NCBI GenBank assembly: GCA_947627555.1
Contig: CANQWL010000004.1
Location: 1-33,009 of the forward strand
Direction: 5' to 3'
Length of the DNA stretch: 33,009 nucleotides
DNA from: an uncultured Clostridia bacterium
GTDB lineage: Bacteria; Bacillota; Clostridia; TANB77; CAG-508
Below are positions 23,250 to 33,009 of this stretch, in pieces; the stretch's first letter is position 1, and the number at the start of each line of letters is the position of its first letter. The notes beneath the pieces are model-generated. The model searched no databases. It saw only the letters and a program-made list of their open reading frames with translations, and was not told the origin of the DNA. The position numbers and the translations under genes were made by a program.

Positions 23250-25473
23250 TCATTGTCTCATTTTGTATTCTAATCCTGTGTTTCTTTTTTTGCTGTCAAT
23301 GTTTTGAATCATGTATTGTACTACATTTTCATATCCTACTATAATTAACATCTTTTTTGCTCTTGTGATTCCTGTATAAAGTAGGTTTCTTGTCATAAGC
23401 ATTGGTGCTGATGGTGGTATTGCTATGATTACTACATCAAATTCACTTCCGTTGTGCTTTGTGTATTGTAATACTATAACTATGTTCTATTTGATCTAAA
23501 TCTGAAAATTCATATAATGCAATTTTTTCATCATCAAATTTTATTTCTACTTGTTTGTTTAATTCATCTATTTTTAAGATTGTTCCTATTTCACCATTAA
23601 ACACTCCTTGTCCCCATTCTTTACTTCCATAATTTTCTCTTTCCCAATCTATGTCATAGTTGTTTTTTATTTGCATAACTCTGTCTCCCTTGCGAAATAC
23701 TGCTCCCATGCTAGATTTTTCTGGAGATTTATCTATATTAGGATTTAATTTTTCTTGTAATACTTTATTTAATTCTCTTGTACCTAACATTCCTTTTTTT
23801 GTTGGGGTTAATACCTGAATATTTTGAAAGAAATCATAATTTCCGTAATTTTGTAATCTTCCTGTGCATAATGATAAAATTTCAGATACCATTTTTTCTT
23901 GTGAATTTTCTTTTATAAAGAAAAAGTCTTCTTGTAGTTCTTCTTCAATTGTATCTTCTCCTTTTTTCAAAAAAGGTTCTCCGTTGTTTACTCTATGTGC
24001 ATTTAAGACTATTTTGCTTTTTGCAGCTTGTCTAAAAATTTTATCTAAATGAATTGTAGTTATTTTTTCAGAATGTATCAAATCTTTTAATACACTACCT
24101 GGTCCTACTGATGCTAATTGATCCTCATCTCCTACTAATATTAACTTTGTTCCTTGATAAATACATTTTAGCAAGTAGTTCATTAAAAACATATCTACCA
24201 TTGACATTTCATCTACAATAATTAAATCAGCATCAATTGGTGCTCCTTCATAGTTAGAATTATTTTTATACAAACTTTCTTCATCAATTTTTCCTATTTC
24301 TAAAAGTCTGTGCAATGTAGATGCTTCTTTTCCCGTTGCTTCTGTCATTCTTTTTGCTGCTCTTCCTGTTGGCGCACATAATACTACTTTTTTTCCATTT
24401 TCTTCGTAAATATCTATAATACTTTTTATAATCGTTGTTTTTCCTGTTCCTGGTCCACCAGTTACAATTGTTACATTATTTTCATTAATTAGTTCAATAG
24501 CTTCTTTTTGTTTGTCTGATAATTCTATTTGTGAATGTTTTTCTATTCTTTTCAATTCACTATTAATATTTTTCACTTTTTTTATGTTTTTGCTTTGTTC
24601 TAATCTCATAATTCTAATTGCTATTTCTTGTTCTGTTTCACAAAATTGAGATAAATAAACATATTCTTTTTTTTCTCTTTTTTCTATTACAATTTCATCT
24701 TTTACTTTTAACTGAATTAATCCATCCTCTATATTTTCACTAGATACATCTAATAATTGTATAACAAATTCTATTAAGTTTTCTTTTAAGACACAACTAT
24801 GCCCATTATATGTGCTTCTGATTAATCCATATTTAATTCCACTTGTGATTCTTTTTTCATTATCATAACTAATTCCAATTTCTAGTGCCATTTGATCTAT
24901 TTGCTTAAAGTCTATTCCTCTTGTTATATCAATTAAAATGTAGGGATTTGATTCAATTTCTTCAATTGCATTTGTTCCATATAATTCAAATACTTTTTTT
25001 GCATATTCAGCACCAATTCCAAATTTTTCTAAAAATCCTACTATTTGCCAAACTTCCCAATTTTCTATAAAGCTCTCTGATATTTCTTTTGCTTTGCTTT
25101 CGGATATTCCTCTTATTTCTGCTAACTTAATTGGTTCATCTCTTAAAATTCTGATAGTTTCTTCACCAAATCTATCTACAATTCTTTTTGCAATTGCTTG
25201 TCCTACTCCTTTGATATTTCCGTTTGCTAAATATCTTTGTAATGATGCTGCTGTTTTTGGCATTAATTTTTCAAATGTGTCAATTTTGAATTGTCTTCCA
25301 TATTCTTTATGTTCTACAAATTTTCCAGTTAATTTTAAAGTATCTCCAGAATTAATAAATGGTAAATATCCTACTACTGTTGTAATTTCCTCTTCTGTTT
25401 CAAAATCTGCTATTGTATAACCATTTACTTCATTTTTATATATAATATCTAATACCTCTCCTGTTATCTCCAT
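23250..25473 (-). CDS. recD2: RecD-like SF1 helicase RecD2, requiring a +1 shift at CGG
   Basis: ORF 23443..25473 has HhH domains, VTGGPGTGKTTIIKSI, DEMSMVDMFLM, VGDEDQLASVGPGSVL. It stops at IHKAQRK*. Skipping one nt at CGG gives IHKAQGSEFDVVIIAIPPSAPMLMTRNLLYTGITRAKKMLIIVGYENVVQYMIQNIDSKKRNTGLEYKMRQ*, the canonical C-terminal SF1 motifs. Length 2224 = 3n+1. Confidence 0.95.
23449..23451 (-). other. Putative +1 recoding site CGG (CAA CGG AAG TGA read as CAA c GGA AGT GAA)
   Basis: In-frame CGG two codons before the zero-frame TGA. Skipping C gives the conserved HKAQGSEF of SF1 helicases. Confidence 0.78.
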
Positions 25474-25516
25474 CTATTTCTCCTTTTCTTTTTTATATCA
25501 TAAAGAAAATGGATTT

Positions 25517-25867
25517 TCAAGTTTCATCTATATTATCTATAATATCTTTACATTCTTTCCAACTAACTACTTTTAGACATTCATATTCTTCTGATAATTT
25601 TTTTGCAATTTCTTTTGTTTCATCAGTAGATTTTAAATCAGCTAATATAATATTTTTAAAGTATTCTTCTTTTCCATATAAGATTTTAAATAAAATTGAT
25701 CTCAAAATTCCTTCTATTCTTTGTTCTTGATTTTTTGCTGCTATAATTAGATAAATTCCATCTGATGTCATTTTTGTATATGTAAATAAATATATAATGT
25801 TTTTCAAAATTTCAAATAACCCATAAAAGGCTAATGTCCAAAATATTGTATTTAATACAAATTCCAT
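25517..25867 (-). CDS. Hypothetical membrane protein
   Basis: 116 aa, N-terminal TM; upstream GGAGG. Confidence 0.65.
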   Translation of the reverse strand: MEFVLNTIFWTLAFYGLFEILKNIIYLFTYTKMTSDGIYLIIAAKNQEQRIEGILRSILFKILYGKEEYFKNIILADLKSTDETKEIAKKLSEEYECLKVVSWKECKDIIDNIDET

Positions 25868-25956
25868 TTTATGCCTCCTATTTTTATTATATGTGTTTAT
25901 TTTATTTTTGTTAAAATCTTTTTGTTATTAATACTGATATTTTGAGTCTAAATAGT

Positions 25957-25984
25957 AATGAGGCAGCACTTTTGCTACCTCATT
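25957..25984 (-). terminator. Terminator-like hairpin after the prepilin-like gene
   Basis: AATGAGGCAGCA-CTTT-TGCTACCTCATT, one mismatch; weak U-tract. Confidence 0.5.
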
Positions 25985-26008
25985 GCCAATTTAATATTGG
26001 TATTCATA

Positions 26009-26944
26009 TTATTTGCTTTCATTAGTTAAATATACCTCATATATATAATCATATGAATCGTAATTTCTAAAAATCAATTTATTATTACTTGAACAAGATG
26101 TTAATGGAAAAAATTCTTCATAATCACCGTTAGTAGTTTTTGATGAAATTATCCAATTTCCTCCTAAACTAAATCTAAGATCATTAATTTGACCAGCTGC
26201 GTTAGTTTTTTTGTATCTTACATATAAAAAAGAAAAATTTGATATATCTATTATATTATTAGTTGAACATGCAGTTTCTGTACTTCCTGTAATACTATAA
26301 TATAATTGCATATTATCATTATTTTTTTGACTTCTAGCATTTGTTTGTGTATTTGTTAAGGTCCAACCTCCTGTGATTGTTTTGTATTCATTTCCTTCTT
26401 TATATAAATAAAGTTTATCTAAAGTTGTTTCATTTATAGTAGATGACATTTTTATTTTTCCAACTTCATCTATTGCAATTGCCATAATTTCATATTCTGT
26501 TTTTATATTTAGATTCATATAAGAATATTCAATCTCACTTGATACTGCTAACACTTTATTGTTTAACAAATATATATACCCTTTGGCTTGTGATAATATA
26601 TTATCAGGAATTTTTACCGTTATGTATGTTCCATTAATCTCCTTTATTTCTGGAGTGAAATCGTCTATAATTGTAGATATATGATCACAATTTTCATTAT
26701 AATTTCTTGTTCCATCAGTATATCGTTTTATTTTATTTTCATAATCTTCTAATATTATATTTTCATTTCGTTGTGCTTCATCCCATTTTTCCTTTGCTAA
26801 TTGCGCTTTACCAAATAATCCATTTGATGTTAATTGTGATATTGCTATTCCTGCTAAAATTAGCAATATTATTACTGTTATTACTAATGATATTAGTGTT
26901 ATACCTTTATTATTATACCTATCTTTTATTATTTGTTTCTTCAT
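26009..26944 (-). CDS. Protein with type IV prepilin-type N-terminal cleavage/methylation motif
   Basis: MKKQIIKDRYNNKGITLISLVITVIILLILAGIAISQLTSNGLFGKAQLAKEKWDEAQ. Confidence 0.88.
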   Translation of the reverse strand: MKKQIIKDRYNNKGITLISLVITVIILLILAGIAISQLTSNGLFGKAQLAKEKWDEAQRNENIILEDYENKIKRYTDGTRNYNENCDHISTIIDDFTPEIKEINGTYITVKIPDNILSQAKGYIYLLNNKVLAVSSEIEYSYMNLNIKTEYEIMAIAIDEVGKIKMSSTINETTLDKLYLYKEGNEYKTITGGWTLTNTQTNARSQKNNDNMQLYYSITGSTETACSTNNIIDISNFSFLYVRYKKTNAAGQINDLRFSLGGNWIISSKTTNGDYEEFFPLTSCSSNNKLIFRNYDSYDYIYEVYLTNESK

Positions 26945-27104
26945 TTGTATTCCCCCATTTTTTATTGCATGAAATTATTTTTAATTTAATAAAATTTTAT
27001 ATAATTTCATTTACTTATTCAAGGGATACAGCTGTTTTTATTAATAACTTTTTTACATAATATTAAGCTATTTAATGATTATTTAACAAATTTCGACATA
27101 AAAA

Positions 27105-27138
27105 ATGAGACAAATGAGGACTGTCCCCTTTGTCTCAT
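27105..27138. repeat. REP-like imperfect palindrome
   Basis: ATGAGACAAATGAGGACTGTCCCCTTTGTCTCAT; same core (GAGACAA...GGGGACAG) as the 23025-23248 terminal repeats. Overlaps the rplQ stop codon. Confidence 0.7.
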
Positions 27139-27671
27139 ATAAGTTGTAATATTGCAACTTCTGCTCCGTCTCCTCTTCTTGGTCCTGCTTTAATAATGCG
27201 TGTATATCCTCCTACATTTTTATCAGCATATTTTGGAGCTATTTCATTAAATAATTTTGATGGTAAATCTATATTATTACCTTCGCTATCTTTAACTTTG
27301 TTTAGTTTTCTCATAATTTTTCTTCTTGCATTTAATCTACTTGGCATATCTTTTTGTCTTTTTTCAGTAACTTCTTCTTTTACTACTTTTAAATATTCTC
27401 TACCATTTTTGCTTTTTACTAATTCTGTTTCTTTATTTCCTTTTGCATCTAATTTTGCTTTAACAACTTTAACATCAACCATTTCAAAATTATCTTTTTC
27501 TTTAATAGCAAGTGATATTATACTATCTGCTATTGATTTAACCTCTTTTGCTCTAGCAGAAGTTGTTTCAACTTTACCATACATGATTAAATCTGTTGTT
27601 AAATTCTTTAATATTGCCATTCTTATGTCTGTTGTTCTTCCTAATTTTCTATTAGTTGCCAATTTTTTCAC
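27135..27671 (-). CDS. rplQ: 50S ribosomal protein L17
   Basis: KKLATNRKLGRTTDIRMAILKNLTTDLI...GGYTRIIKAGPRRGDGAEVAILQLI. Confidence 0.98.
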   Translation of the reverse strand: MKKLATNRKLGRTTDIRMAILKNLTTDLIMYGKVETTSARAKEVKSIADSIISLAIKEKDNFEMVDVKVVKAKLDAKGNKETELVKSKNGREYLKVVKEEVTEKRQKDMPSRLNARRKIMRKLNKVKDSEGNNIDLPSKLFNEIAPKYADKNVGGYTRIIKAGPRRGDGAEVAILQLI

Positions 27672-27688
27672 CCTCCTTTAACTAATTG

Positions 27689-28636
27689 TTATTCATCTTC
27701 TTTTGCAAAATCTAATCCTAAAGAATGTAATTTTGCAGTTACTTCATCAAATGATTTTTTACCTAAATTTCTTACTTTCATCATATCTGTTTCTGATTTA
27801 CTTGTTAAATCTTCAACAGTAGATATTCCTGCTCTTTTTAAGCAATTAAATGATCTTACAGATAATTCTAGTTCTTCAATTGACATTTCTAAAACTTTTT
27901 CTTTCTTATCTTCTTCTTTTTCTATCATAACTTGTGTATTTTTTGCTACTTCTGATAAATCTATGAATAGTTCTAGATGTCCTGTCATTACTTTTGCTGC
28001 TAAACTTAAAGCTTCATGAGCTTTTAAACTTCCATCTGTCCAAACTTCTATTATTAATTTATCATAATCAACCATTTGACCAACTCTAGTATTTTCAACC
28101 TGGTAATTTACTTTTTTTACAGGTGTATAAATAGAATCTATTGGTAATACTGATATATCTTGATTTGGTTTTTTATTTTTTTCAGCAGAATTATATCCTC
28201 TTCCTCTATCAGCAGTTAGTTCTATTTTTAAGTGTCCACCTTTTGCGACAGTAGCTATATGTAAATCTGGATTTAGTATTTCTACTGTTCCATCAGTAAT
28301 AATATCTGATGCTTTAACTTCACCTTCACCTTTAAAGTCAATTCTCATTACTTTTTCTTCGTTTTCATCAAATCTTAATCTGACATTTTTTAAATTTACT
28401 ATAATTTCTGGTACATCTTCTACTACATTTGGTATAGATGAAAATTCATGCAATACACCTTCGATTTTTGCACTTGTTATAGCACATCCTGGAAGTGATG
28501 AAAGTAATATTCTTCTTAATGAATTTCCTATTGTTACTCCATAACCTCTCTCTAATGGTTCACAAACAAATTTTGCATAATTGTTTATATCATCAACCTC
28601 TAGACATTCAATATTTGGCTTTTCAAATTCTATCAT
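27689..28636 (-). CDS. rpoA: RNA polymerase subunit alpha
   Basis: [51 protein letters not shown]-terminal [20 protein letters not shown]. Confidence 0.99.
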   Translation of the reverse strand: MIEFEKPNIECLEVDDINNYAKFVCEPLERGYGVTIGNSLRRILLSSLPGCAITSAKIEGVLHEFSSIPNVVEDVPEIIVNLKNVRLRFDENEEKVMRIDFKGEGEVKASDIITDGTVEILNPDLHIATVAKGGHLKIELTADRGRGYNSAEKNKKPNQDISVLPIDSIYTPVKKVNYQVENTRVGQMVDYDKLIIEVWTDGSLKAHEALSLAAKVMTGHLELFIDLSEVAKNTQVMIEKEEDKKEKVLEMSIEELELSVRSFNCLKRAGISTVEDLTSKSETDMMKVRNLGKKSFDEVTAKLHSLGLDFAKEDE

Positions 28637-28746
28637 TTTTACCTCCTAATATTTGAGAACAAGTCTCTTAAAAAACTTTATAGGTTTTTTTAGTAAAATT
28701 TTTAAAGTTTTGATTAAACCTTCTATTTTATTTCCTATTTTAATTA

Positions 28747-29373
28747 TTATTTTGAGTAAAGCTCTACTATTAAATGTTCTTCGATTGGAATATCAATATC
28801 TTCTCTAGATGCTAATCTAATTACTTTACCACTTAATTTTTCAGTATTTTTTTCTAGCCATGCTGGAACTGGTCTCTTAGCAGATTCTTCAGCATTAATT
28901 TTTATTGTACTGTTATCTTTTTTACTTTCTCTAACAGTAATAACATCTCCTACTTTTACTAAATATGAAGGGATATCAACTTTTTTACCATTTACTTCAA
29001 ATTGAGCATGATTTACAAATTGTCTTGCTTGTGCTCTTGAAGTTCCATATCCTAGTCTATATACTACATTATCTAATCTACTTTCTAATATTTGTAATAA
29101 GTTTTCACCTGTTACACCTTTTTTATTAGAAGCCATTTCGAAATATTTTCTAAATTGTTTTTCTCCAACTCCATAATATGCTTTTGTTTTTTGTTTTTCT
29201 CTTAATTGAGTTCCGTATTCAGAAAGTTTTGCTCTTTTTTGTCCATGTTCACCTGGTGCATAATTTCTTCTTGAAACACTACATTTATCTGAATAACATC
29301 TTTCACCTTTTAAGAACAATTTTTGTCCTTCTCTACGGCATCTACGACATTGTTCATCTTTATATCTTGCCAT
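28747..29373 (-). CDS. rpsD: 30S ribosomal protein S4 (Cys-rich, zinc-type)
   Basis: [44 protein letters not shown]. Confidence 0.99.
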   Translation of the reverse strand: MARYKDEQCRRCRREGQKLFLKGERCYSDKCSVSRRNYAPGEHGQKRAKLSEYGTQLREKQKTKAYYGVGEKQFRKYFEMASNKKGVTGENLLQILESRLDNVVYRLGYGTSRAQARQFVNHAQFEVNGKKVDIPSYLVKVGDVITVRESKKDNSTIKINAEESAKRPVPAWLEKNTEKLSGKVIRLASREDIDIPIEEHLIVELYSK

Positions 29374-29424
29374 TTTTTACTCCTTTCTTTTTTTTAACAA
29401 TAAGTGTACTTCTTGTTTTTATTT

Positions 29425-29820
29425 TTATACTCTTCTTCTTTTTGGTGGTCTACAACCATTGTGTGGTATTGGTGTTACATCTTTTATTGCACTTATTTCA
29501 AGTCCAGCTGTTTGAAGTGCTCTAATTGCAGCTTCTCTTCCTGAACCTGGTCCTTTAACAAATACTTCAACTGTTTTTAATCCATGTTCCATAGCTGCTT
29601 TAGCTGCTGTTTCTGCAACTTGACCTGCAGCAAATGGTGTGCTTTTTCTAGAACCTTTAAATCCTAATTCTCCAGCACTTCCCCATGAAATTGTATTTCC
29701 TTGTGTATCTGTAATTGTAACGATTGTATTATTAAAACTAGAATGAATATGTGCTGAACCTTTTTCAATGTTTTTTCTATTTCTTCTAGCTACTTTTTTT
29801 GTTGTTACATTTTTAGCCAT
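29425..29820 (-). CDS. rpsK: 30S ribosomal protein S11
   Basis: [44 protein letters not shown]...[13 protein letters not shown]. Confidence 0.99.
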   Translation of the reverse strand: MAKNVTTKKVARRNRKNIEKGSAHIHSSFNNTIVTITDTQGNTISWGSAGELGFKGSRKSTPFAAGQVAETAAKAAMEHGLKTVEVFVKGPGSGREAAIRALQTAGLEISAIKDVTPIPHNGCRPPKRRRV

Positions 29821-29843
29821 TTTGCTTAATTCCTCCTTATTTA

Positions 29844-30212
29844 CTATTTTTTGCTTTTACTAACAAGTTTTCTAGGACCTTTTCTTGTTCTAGCATTAGT
29901 TTTTGTTCTTTGTCCTCTTACTGGTAATCCTCTTCTATGTCTTAATCCTCTATAACATCCAATTTCTGTAAGTCTTTTTATGTTTAAAGCAACTTCTCTT
30001 CTTAAATCACCTTCTACTGTATATGATTCATCAATTGCTTTTCTAATTTCGTTAACTTGTTCATCTGTTAAGTCTTTTACTCTAGTATCTGGATTTATAC
30101 CAGCTTTTTCAAGAATTTTTCTAGAACTTGATACACCTATTCCATAAATATATGTAAGTCCTATTTCTACTCTTTTTTCTTTAGGTAAATCTACTCCTGC
30201 TATACGAGCCAT
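29844..30212 (-). CDS. rpsM: 30S ribosomal protein S13
   Basis: [26 protein letters not shown]...[28 protein letters not shown]; internal Met at 30212 preferred. Confidence 0.98.
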   Translation of the reverse strand: MARIAGVDLPKEKRVEIGLTYIYGIGVSSSRKILEKAGINPDTRVKDLTDEQVNEIRKAIDESYTVEGDLRREVALNIKRLTEIGCYRGLRHRRGLPVRGQRTKTNARTRKGPRKLVSKSKK

Positions 30213-30352
30213 ATTTTTTTGCACCTCCAAAATAATTCATTATTTTTTTATTTATGATTTGTCCTAAATTTCTTTAAAGGTGAAATGCATTTAATCAATT
30301 ATAATTTAAGGACTTTGATTAAATCTTTAAAAAAATTTAAAACATATATATA

Positions 30353-30410
30353 AACACAAATTGATATGTATATATTATAAAATATACACAGCCGCTACCA
30401 AATTTGTGTT
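30353..30410 (-). promoter_or_regulatory. Nested inverted repeats in the rpmJ-rpsM intergenic region, candidate leader structure
   Basis: AACACAAATT (30353-30362) / AATTTGTGTT (30401-30410), enclosing TGTATAT...ATATACA. Confidence 0.35.
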
Positions 30411-30427
30411 ATTAGCTATTTTAAGGA

Positions 30428-30541
30428 TTAACCTTGTCTTTGTTTATGTTTAGGGTTTTCACAAATAACTCTAATTTTTCCTTTTCTTTTAATAATTTTA
30501 CATTTATCACATATCTTTTTTACTGATGCTCTTACTTTCAT
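30428..30541 (-). CDS. rpmJ: 50S ribosomal protein L36 (not in the ORF track)
   Basis: Minus-strand translation [37 protein letters not shown], 37 aa. Confidence 0.98.
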   Translation of the reverse strand: MKVRASVKKICDKCKIIKRKGKIRVICENPKHKQRQG

Positions 30542-30625
30542 TTTTTTACACCTCCTTGGCTAATTACAGTGGCTGCTTATTAGCCTTTCTGCTTATTTAT
30601 ATATATCTTGGGTTAATTTAAAACG

Positions 30626-30844
30626 TTATTTTGCTCTCCAAGTAATTCTTCCTCTTGTTAAATCATATGGTGAAAGTTCTACTTTTACTTTATCTCCTGG
30701 CAAGATTTTTATATAATTCATTCTTAGTTTTCCTGAAATATGAGCTAATATTTGATGTCCATTTTCAAGTTCAACTTTAAAATTAGTATTTGGTAAAGTC
30801 TCTACTACTGTACCTTCTACCTCTATTACATCTTCTTTTGCCAA
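30626..30844 (-). CDS. infA: Translation initiation factor IF-1
   Basis: [72 protein letters not shown]. Confidence 0.99.
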   Translation of the reverse strand: MAKEDVIEVEGTVVETLPNTNFKVELENGHQILAHISGKLRMNYIKILPGDKVKVELSPYDLTRGRITWRAK

Positions 30845-30926
30845 TTTGTTCCCCTCCTATTTTAAGAGTTTTATTATACAATATTTTCCTTTAATCACAT
30901 AATAACTATTGTATTATACAATACTT

Positions 30927-31706
30927 TTAAAGTATTGTCAATATCTCTGGCTCTTTTTCTGTAATTAAAATTGTATTTTCGTAATGTGCTGATAAACTAC
31001 CATCTTCTGTTATGATTGTCCAACCATCATCTAATTCTAAAATATCTGGTTTTCCTTGGATTACCATAGGTTCTATTGCCAAAGTCATTCCTGGCTCTAA
31101 ACGAATTCCTCTTCCTGCTTTTCCATAGTTTGGAATTCCTGGGTCTTCATGCATTGCTTTTCCAATTCCATGTCCTTGAAATTCTCTTACTACACTATAT
31201 CCTTGTGATTTAACATATTCTCCTATTGTATGACTTATATCGCCTATTCTATACCCCGGCTTTGCATATTTTATTCCTTCGAAAAATGCTTGCTTTGTTA
31301 CCTCTACCAATCTTCTTGCATCTTTCGATACATTTCCTATCATAAATGTTCTTGCTGCATCCCCATTATATCCATTTTTTAATGCTACTGTATCAATACT
31401 TACAATATCTCCATCTTTAATTATTTTATTTTTAGATGGAACTCCATGTATTACTTCATCATTAATAGAAATACATATTGATGCTGGATATGGAGGTACT
31501 CCTTTAATTCCTGGATTATATCCTTTTTCTGCTGGAATAGCACCTAAATTTTTCATTAATTGTTCCGCAATTTGATCTACTTCCCATGTTGTCATTCCTG
31601 GTTTTATCTTTTTTTCAATTTCTTGATACATTATTGCAACTACTTTACAAGCTTCTTTCATATATTCTATTTCTTTTTTTGATTTTATTGTTACCAATAT
31701 GTTCAT
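30927..31706 (-). CDS. map: Methionine aminopeptidase type I
   Basis: KSKKEIEYMKEACKVVA...ICISINDEVIHGVPSKNKIIKDGDIVSID...FQGHGIGKAMHEDPGIPNYG...LAIEPM. Confidence 0.99.
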   Translation of the reverse strand: MNILVTIKSKKEIEYMKEACKVVAIMYQEIEKKIKPGMTTWEVDQIAEQLMKNLGAIPAEKGYNPGIKGVPPYPASICISINDEVIHGVPSKNKIIKDGDIVSIDTVALKNGYNGDAARTFMIGNVSKDARRLVEVTKQAFFEGIKYAKPGYRIGDISHTIGEYVKSQGYSVVREFQGHGIGKAMHEDPGIPNYGKAGRGIRLEPGMTLAIEPMVIQGKPDILELDDGWTIITEDGSLSAHYENTILITEKEPEILTIL

Positions 31707-31728
31707 CTCCTTATGATGATTGTATATT

Positions 31729-32385
31729 TTATTCTGAAATTTCTTTTATAATGTCTTCTGCAACATTCTTTCCAAATCTATTAATTCTTTCACTTACTTC
31801 TTCTGTTCGTAGCTTTCCCTTTTTATTATAATAATCAATTAATTGGCTAGTTTGTTCAAAATATGTTTCTAATCTTGATTTTACTGTTTTTGCATTATCA
31901 TCTTTTCTTTTTACTAATTCATGTCCACATTTATCACAAATTCCTTCTTGTTGTGGTGGACTTAATTTAACATTGTAAACAGCCTTACAATTTTGGCATA
32001 CTCTTCTGTTTTCAACTCTTTCTATTATTTCATCTTCTGGTGTTGTCAAGTTAATTACCATATCTAACTTTGTTTGTTTTTCTTTTAAAATTTTTTCTAA
32101 TTCTTCCGCTTGTTTTATTGTTCTTGGAAACCCATCGAGAATAACTCCTTTTTGTGCATCAGGTTCTTCTAATCTACTTTTTACTAAATCAACTGTAATT
32201 TCATCTGGAACTAACTCTCCTTTTGATATATACTTTTCTGCTAGAATTCCTAATTTTGTATTTTCTTTTATATGCTTTCTAAATATATCACCTGTTGACA
32301 CTTGTGGTATATTCATTTTTTCAGATAATATACCCGCTACTGTCCCTTTACCTGTTCCTGGTGCTCCTAACATTATAATTATCAT
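31729..32385 (-). CDS. adk: Adenylate kinase (zinc-type lid)
   Basis: MIIIMLGAPGTGKGTVAGILSEKMNIPQVSTGDIFR...CQNCKAVYNVKLSPPQQEGICDKCG. Confidence 0.99.
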   Translation of the reverse strand: MIIIMLGAPGTGKGTVAGILSEKMNIPQVSTGDIFRKHIKENTKLGILAEKYISKGELVPDEITVDLVKSRLEEPDAQKGVILDGFPRTIKQAEELEKILKEKQTKLDMVINLTTPEDEIIERVENRRVCQNCKAVYNVKLSPPQQEGICDKCGHELVKRKDDNAKTVKSRLETYFEQTSQLIDYYNKKGKLRTEEVSERINRFGKNVAEDIIKEISE

Positions 32386-32579
32386 AATTTTTCCTCCGTT
32401 TTTACTTTTAGATTATTTTTTATATTAATAATCTTTATAATATTGACTAAATAAATTTCCCTAAATGTTTATATATTAATATTTTTGACAAATAGTAGTA
32501 ATATATAAACAGCTTTTATAAAAATACTATTAACTAATAAACATTATAAAAACTATTAAAATCAATAGAGATAGAATAA

Positions 32580-32623
32580 AGGGGTTGTATGATATATTTA
32601 AATTTTATTACTTACATACCCCT
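32580..32623. repeat. Imperfect inverted repeat in the secY-adk gap
   Basis: AGGGGTTGTATG...TACATACCCCT. Confidence 0.35.
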
Positions 32624-32694
32624 ATTTTGCTTTATCATTATTCTATATAGACAACTTTGCGTATACAAAATATATTCCTTCTCTAATTATATTT

Positions 32695-33009
32695 TTATTC
32701 TAAGAATCCTTTATAATGTCTCATTGCTAAATAAGATTCTAACTGTTGTACTGTTTCTAGTGCAACACCTACAACAATTAATATTGATGTACCACCAAAT
32801 GCTATATTTAAGTTTGTAAATCTTAATAACATTGGTATAATTGCTATTAATGCTAAGAAAAAGCCACCAAACCATGTTAACTTAGATATAATTGATGATA
32901 AATATTCTGTTGTTGGTCTTCCTGCTCTAATTCCTGGTATAAATCCACCATTTTTCTTAATATTATTTGATACTTCTGCTGGATTAAATGTAGCATAAGT
33001 ATAGAAAAA
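32695..33009 (-). CDS. secY: Preprotein translocase SecY, C-terminal part (runs off the window)
   Basis: Minus-strand translation ...FYTYATFNPAEVSNNIKKNGGFIPGIRAGRPTTEYLSSIISKLTWFGGFFLALIAIIPMLL...GGTSILIVVGVALETVQQLESYLAMRHYKGFLE*. Confidence 0.96.
   Translation of the reverse strand, partial: FFYTYATFNPAEVSNNIKKNGGFIPGIRAGRPTTEYLSSIISKLTWFGGFFLALIAIIPMLLRFTNLNIAFGGTSILIVVGVALETVQQLESYLAMRHYKGFLE

Noticed and set aside
27130-27681. Plus-strand ORF 183 aa opposite rplQ, and other plus-strand ORFs (e.g. 13800..14414, 687..887, 16811..17254)
   Set aside because: Antisense to well-supported genes or in AT-rich gaps, with low-complexity F/L/I/S translations and no recognisable domains.

Overview
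AT-rich Firmicutes (Clostridia-like) chromosomal window. Essentially every credible gene is on the minus strand. In ascending coordinates it holds a heat-shock operon (dnaJ, dnaK, a CYTH-domain gene, grpE, hrcA, with two CIRCE operators), a small membrane protein and a ChW-repeat M14 peptidase, two small hypotheticals, ligA, a sortase, a HIT protein, a short alaS, a Gly-rich surface protein, a compositionally foreign small ORF, spoVT, fbp (class III), a KAP P-loop NTPase, comF, recD2, a small membrane protein, a prepilin-like protein, and a ribosomal cluster (rplQ-rpoA-rpsD-rpsK-rpsM-rpmJ-infA-map-adk-secY). The most striking observation is recoding at CGG. Four reading-frame breaks occur in three genes: dnaJ (one), the Gly-rich surface gene (two) and recD2 (one). 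Each sits exactly on an in-frame CGG codon, and each is repaired by skipping one nucleotide (C|GGN, so the protein continues with Gly). Scanning by eye every CCG on the plus strand (CGG on the coding strand), I found about 38 out-of-frame CGG trinucleotides inside genes with no frame disruption. I found only one other in-frame CGG, in a small ORF with atypical codon usage. This suggests CGG is unassigned or hungry in this organism and acts as an obligate or programmed +1 frameshift codon, possibly through CGGN quadruplet decoding as Gly. That model needs checking against raw reads, the tRNA set, the whole genome and proteomics. Secondary points are an IR-bounded MITE/REP-like element between comF and recD2 that supplies start and stop codons, tandem CIRCE operators, a CYTH gene inside the heat-shock operon, and an AlaRS lacking its C-terminal region.
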